Source of the DNA: Morinoia aosen | Taxonomy: Eukaryota; Arthropoda; Malacostraca; Amphipoda; Talitridae | Direction: 5' to 3' | Length of the DNA stretch: 64,000 nt | Assembly: GCA_030386875.1 (NCBI GenBank) | Contig: CM059564.1 | Span: forward strand, 63,717,936-63,781,935 | Shown here: positions 60,353-64,000 of the stretch, one piece after another | Position numbering within the stretch: the stretch's first letter is position 1 | Layout: every line of letters starts with the position of its first letter | Notes under the pieces: model-generated | Told to the model about the DNA's origin: nothing | Seen by the model: only the letters and a program-made list of their open reading frames with translations | Databases searched by the model: none | Made by a program: the position numbers and the translations under genes

Positions 60353-61009
60353 TGTAATATTTATACTCGTGATATTTGTGGGCATATTTTCTTCAACTAT
60401 CGTGGTCAGCTTTTTCTCTTGCTATGTGGAGAACATTAGAAAATGGTGAGCATTTATTTAAATCTAACAGGCATTTTTGAGTGATGTTTTGTACATTGTT
60501 TGTTCTCTACACATTGTCTTTCCTCTTGGATTCTTTGTCTTTCATTTCCAGCTCTACCTCGTTGCCTCTGAATCGCACACTCCCGCGCTCACATAATCCC
60601 TGTTTATGGGCAGTGTGACTTTGACTCGTCTTCCACTCCCCTTGCGTTGCTCACACTTCGTTAGATTTATTCGAGGTCCCTCCGTCCACGCCCCATGCAC
60701 TCACAAGATTTATTCTCCTGTCGACGGTTTTTGCTCGCAACCGTGGACGATGTCGCTGTCATTTCAAGCGTGTTAGGAAGACGTAACCGTCTTGCAAACT
60801 TGCTACTCCTTGTGTTTGGCACTTTTTTTTGCTTATCGCTTACAAATCGGTCGTTCTCGCAGATCACTTTCGAGTTTTGCCCCGGCACGATGTTTGATCA
60901 CAACTGAAGAGACGGGATGGAGTGGCTGGTGCTTGCGTGCGAACAAAGTTCATTGAGTTTTTTTAAAGACAAGTTTCTGGGTTGCCATGAATTACTGAAT
61001 TGTTTGAGA
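60353..61009. other. Unassigned spacer
   Basis: Opposing frames of 70-73 codons at 60667-60907 share the same DNA and match nothing known. No other feature is seen. Confidence 0.45.
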
Positions 61010-61017
61010 CAATGAAA

Positions 61018-61379
61018 TCCCTCAGGGGGAAACAGCTATTGTACCCATGGAATAAATGCTCGCAAGGGGAATATGTGAGGTCCCGAGCGATAGCTTAGGT
61101 AGGCCTTTTTTCTGTTGCAATATAATATATTTTTTGATACATTACGGACCATCTTTTTTCGCTTCCCTGCTGTCCTGTTTTTCAGCGCCTACTACTTTCT
61201 TCGCCAACTTCCATCTTGTTTCATGAACTTATTTCTCAACTTACTGTTTCTATCTATGCACCTTGTGCACAGAATCCGCGTTCCCTTTAGTCCATAATAA
61301 ATGATATGTCTGCCTCCTTCCTCGCTTTTGAACGCCTTTGTTGCGGTTAGAGAGACGTAAACTAACATCTAATATATTG
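61018..61379 (+). mobile_element. Family A retroposon, copy 13 (short subfamily)
   Basis: Starts TCCCTCAGGGGGAAACAGCT and carries GTGAGGTCCCGAGCGATAG, TTAGGTAGGCC, TCCTGTTTTTCAGCGCCTAC, the short internal form CTATGCACCTTGTGCACAG, AATAAATGATATG and GGTTAGAGAGACGTAAACTA. CAATGAAA at 61010-61017 and 61380-61387 borders it and is probably the target-site duplication, though 8 bp is short. Confidence 0.88.
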
Positions 61380-61673
61380 CAATGAAAACTCGCGTTAATA
61401 TACACTACTAATCGTGCATTTCTCTTCGAAATGATAAATTTAAAGATGTAGTTTACACGTCCTACAGCACTCGACACAAATTATGTTACATACGTAGGTG
61501 CTAGTGGGTAGGTGTTGGCCTAGCCGTTCATTTTGAGCATTGGCGTCCTATTTTCTTCTTCTTTTTGAAAATTTTCAGGTTGTCTCTACTTAGACCTTTC
61601 ATTTTCTTTATTTTGCATTTTATTTCAGTCGATCTAAATCTACGACATATCACTTGAACGCATGCTATTTAAA
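61380..61673. other. Unassigned spacer between two retroposons
   Basis: About 290 bp of AT-rich sequence with a TTTTCTTCTTC pyrimidine stretch near 61550. Nothing further is recognised. Confidence 0.45.
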
Positions 61674-61687
61674 AAGACCCACAGAAC
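61674..61687 (+). repeat. Target-site duplication of copy 14, left arm
   Basis: AAGACCCACAGAAC, repeated exactly at 62048-62061. Confidence 0.9.
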
Positions 61688-62047
61688 CCCCTCAGGGAGA
61701 TACAACTATTGTATCTATGGGAATTAGCGCTCCCAGGGGAACCATGTGAGGGCCCGAGCTAAAGGTTAGGTAGGCTTCCTTTTTGTTGTAATAAAATAGG
61801 TTTTTGTTTTGTTACGGACCATCTTTTTTCGGTTCACTGCTGTCCTGTTTTTCAGCACCTACTACTTTCTTCTTCAACTTTTTTCTTGTTTCATGAACTT
61901 CTTTCCTAGCTTACTGTTTCTGTGCACTTTGTGCATAGATTCCGCGTTCCCTCAACTCCATACTAAATGGTGCCTTCCTCTTTCCTCTCTTGGAACATCT
62001 TTGTCGTGGTTAAGGGAGGCTAAAACTTTCTTACATAATAATAACAT
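61688..62047 (+). mobile_element. Family A retroposon, copy 14 (intact, short subfamily)
   Basis: A second nearly complete copy, very close by eye to copy 1: CCCCTCAGGGAGATACAACT, GAATTAGCGCTCCCAGGGG, GAGGGCCCGAGCTAAAGGTT, CCTGTTTTTCAGCACCTACT, ATACTAAATGGTGCCTTCC and GGGAGGCTAAAACT, with an ATAATAATAAC-type tail. The 14-bp perfect duplication AAGACCCACAGAAC (61674-61687, 62048-62061) and low divergence mark a recent insertion. The frame from 61809 encodes the same kind of hydrophobic string as copy 1, which follows from shared sequence. Confidence 0.92.
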
Positions 62048-62061
62048 AAGACCCACAGAAC
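62048..62061 (+). repeat. Target-site duplication of copy 14, right arm
   Basis: AAGACCCACAGAAC, identical to 61674-61687. Confidence 0.9.
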
Positions 62062-62382
62062 TTTGGGATAATTTTTTGTAGAACTATTTTTAATATAATT
62101 TGAAAATTTAGAGCTTTAGCTCAGATTAAAAATCACAGGTAGTTTAGAAAACTTGAATTTACCACAACATTCAAACACAGCAGAGCAGAATTTATTTACG
62201 GCCAGAAAATAAACGAAAGATAATAATGTACATGAAATGATTTCACTAAAACCAAGAATGAGTCTTTGATGTTTAGGAGCGTTACTTTTTTTAAGTAAAG
62301 CATTGAGAAAATTATTGTAACCTGTAACTTACTTTTTACACCCTCTTTATGATATCTTGTTACTTGCATGCACACGATATAA
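62062..62382. other. Unassigned AT-rich spacer
   Basis: About 320 bp between family A copy 14 and the piggyBac-like element. It is AT-rich and I see no feature in it. Confidence 0.45.
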
Positions 62383-62430
62383 CCCTTTGGGTACGACGAT
62401 TCAAATGGTTTAACACATTCATTGCGGTAT

Positions 62431-62446
62431 GACCCACCGGTGGGTC
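62431..62446. repeat. 16-bp palindrome inside the piggyBac-like element
   Basis: GACCCACCGGTGGGTC is its own reverse complement and extends imperfectly to TATGACC...GGTCGTA. It sits about 50 bp from the left terminus, a position where a transposase-binding subterminal palindrome would be expected. Confidence 0.85.
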
Positions 62447-62468
62447 GTAGTTAGGGTTTTCCTGCTTC

Positions 62469-62494
62469 AAAACGACCCATCGATGGGTCGTTTT
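62469..62494. repeat. 26-bp perfect palindrome inside the piggyBac-like element
   Basis: Centred on ACGACCCATCGATGGGTCGT, with three further A/T pairs on each side. Its core (GACCCA-TCGA-TGGGTC type) repeats the motif of the 62431-62446 palindrome 25 bp upstream with a different centre, so the two are paralogous sites. Confidence 0.9.
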
Positions 62495-63129
62495 TAAAAA
62501 TTCTAACAACCTTTCTTAATTAATGGTATTTGACAGGCCCAGTTAATATTTGGTATTTACAAACTTGCTTATCACTTTTGACTTTAAATTTAGGTTGAAT
62601 ATTGAACTTCAGTTTAACCTATCGCAACTAACTTGTTAAGGAAAAAATTTGTCATTATCCTGAATTTTCTGTGGAATTGTCTTAGTGTGGGTGCTTTTAG
62701 CTTACGCAAGTGCTTACTTCTTTCTTTTAATTTTAAACAAATTTGAAGCTCTGAAGCTCTATGCTTGGCGACAGAAATTTTCAACATAAATAAAGTTTTT
62801 TGAATTTACGAAGAAATTATTTATAAGTTTTTGTTCAAATTTATCAAAATTGAACAGATTTCAGGAAAAAATTTCTTTCAAATTAAATAGAAAAGTTATT
62901 GAATATGTTGCATGGACTCGGTAGCATGTACTTGAGGTGACCAATGGTAATTTACGCAAGCAGGCGGAAAGTCTAAAAACTAGTTTCATGAATTCTTGTA
63001 ATTTCCCTAATTTTGTTATTTACTCCAAAATATTCTCTCACGAGTTAAATTACTTTAAAATAAGGTTAGATTCCCTAAACTAGAAGCACCAGCCATCTGG
63101 CACTGGAGTAGCCGTCAGTACCCAAAGGG

Positions 63130-64000
63130 TTTAGTCAATAAGGTTTTTCGGACTCCTTTTGTGCCCAGCAGTTCTAAACATTCGCCCCTAATTTCCAAAA
63201 GGATGGAGGTTTCCTTGGTTGCATCATCTTTTCGTAATTTATGCTACAATTATGTTACAACATTTTAAATTGTCAGTCTAATTACATAGCGCAATTAATT
63301 TCAAGTGTGTGTTTCAGATTCGTTTCGTTTGAGGCAAAACACTGAATCCAAATCCTTTTTTTATAGTTCTGTGCATTGCAAGTTCATAGCCAGAGTACGA
63401 ATAATAGGATGAGTTCATACTTAAAAGCAAAAATTATCGAAGCAATGATACGAGACTTATACAGGTATACAGCCTCGGTTGCCATCTTTTATTCCATTTG
63501 TTCTAGGAGCGTATCTCTTACAAATACTTGAGAAATGTCATCTCCTGGTTCCAATTTCAAGTTTCATCTCGCGCTGAATTTTTTTGAAGGCACAGCCAAT
63601 CAAAAGAAGGGAAAAGTTCTGACGCTCATCCTGAAATGTTGACAAAAATGTTTTCGAAGTCTGTGATCTTGCAACGTTGCAGCTGCCGTGGCCTTTGTTC
63701 GCTTTATAAAAATAAGCTTCACTTCAGTGGTGTCTAGTGTATCATATTAAGTTATATCTTACTTTTTACCGATATAAATTGTATCGTACTTCTTTGCTGT
63801 ATACTAAAGAAGTGCTCAAGACAACCTTCACAGATGCGTCATGGAAACCTTCCGAGCTTCGTTTTTGAAAAATACTCAACCGCGAATTCGTTTCCACTAT
63901 AAAACAGTGTCTTTCACGTTTGATTCAAGTTGATGTGTTTATGTTGATGTTAACAAAAAAATGGGGAACTTTCTAAAGCTCACCCTGATACTTGTGTTTA
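63130..64000. other. Unassigned AT-rich sequence, right end
   Basis: No ORF of interest. TACTAAAGAAGTGCTCA near 63800 resembles TACTAAAGAGCTGCTCA near 50730, a possible remnant of family B, but the match is too short to claim. Confidence 0.4.

Larger units (their letters stand above)
62383..63129. mobile_element. piggyBac-like non-autonomous element (MITE), 747 bp
   Basis: Left end CCCTTTGGGTACGACG (62383-62398); the right end, read as reverse complement from 63129, is CCCTTTGGGTACTGACG. The termini match for 12 bases, then after a one-base gap for four more. CCC(T)-starting termini and TTAA target sites are typical of piggyBac elements. The flanks here are ATAA (62379-62382) and TTTA (63130-63133), each one change from TTAA. 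Two palindromes lie near the left end. The interior is AT-rich with no transposase frame, so an autonomous relative must have moved it. Another superfamily with similar ends is possible but less likely. Confidence 0.75.

Noticed and set aside
1-64000. CRISPR arrays, prokaryotic operons, viral or toxin genes
   Set aside because: Tandem arrays here have no spacer/repeat alternation of CRISPR type. There are no bacterial gene clusters, and no frame resembles a viral or toxin protein.

Overview
This window looks like non-coding DNA from an animal genome, most likely an invertebrate and possibly an arthropod. The sequence is AT-rich, but CpG is not visibly depleted as it would be in a vertebrate. 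There are no long open frames outside tandem repeats, and no operon-like gene packing. The content is dispersed retroposons, a piggyBac-type MITE, minisatellites and splice-site-like signals. I recognise no complete protein-coding gene, rRNA, tRNA or CRISPR array. The window could be intergenic or inside one very large intron; the sequence alone does not decide this.

The main structural feature is a family of about 350-bp retroposons, called family A here. I found thirteen long copies and one 5'-truncated fragment, at roughly 12.6, 14.9, 16.5, 22.7, 23.4, 26.2, 40.1, 43.25-44.0, 46.2, 54.2, 55.3, 60.1, 61.0 and 61.7 kb. All lie in the same orientation. Six are flanked by target-site duplications of 8 to 22 bp, and tails include short repeats such as (AATCT)n. 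This points to target-primed reverse transcription by a LINE partner. The family has no tRNA, 7SL or 5S head that I recognise, and most copies carry a good polypyrimidine-CAG splice acceptor. A roughly 28-bp internal indel separates a short from a long subfamily. One copy (43.25-44.0 kb) is split by a roughly 400-bp insertion flanked by a near-perfect direct repeat.

Other repeats: a 35-bp minisatellite of about 1.07 kb (2.44-3.51 kb); two adjacent minisatellites at 49.0-49.9 kb (about 20-bp and 47-bp units) separated by a GC-rich spacer with a perfect hairpin; a 38-bp array near 59.1 kb; and several microsatellites. The 35-bp and 47-bp arrays have no stops in any minus-strand frame, so they create the longest ORFs in the window. 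These are artefacts of repetition. A second dispersed repeat (family B) is present twice, at 48.3 and 50.6 kb. At the right end is a 747-bp non-autonomous piggyBac-like element (62383-63129) with CCCTTTGGGTAC termini and two near-terminal palindromes.

Candidate functional signals are few and unproven. They are a possible 29-nt microexon or recursive-splice site at 7.72 kb, a possible 171-nt exon at 56.05-56.22 kb, a possible first exon with a strong donor ending at 29369, a pre-miRNA-like hairpin at 59669-59742, and several CpG-rich islands with homeodomain-type TAATTA/TAATC motifs that could be cis-regulatory elements (4.0, 16.9-17.3, 29.0-29.2, 39.3, 48.8-49.0, 58.7-59.1 kb).
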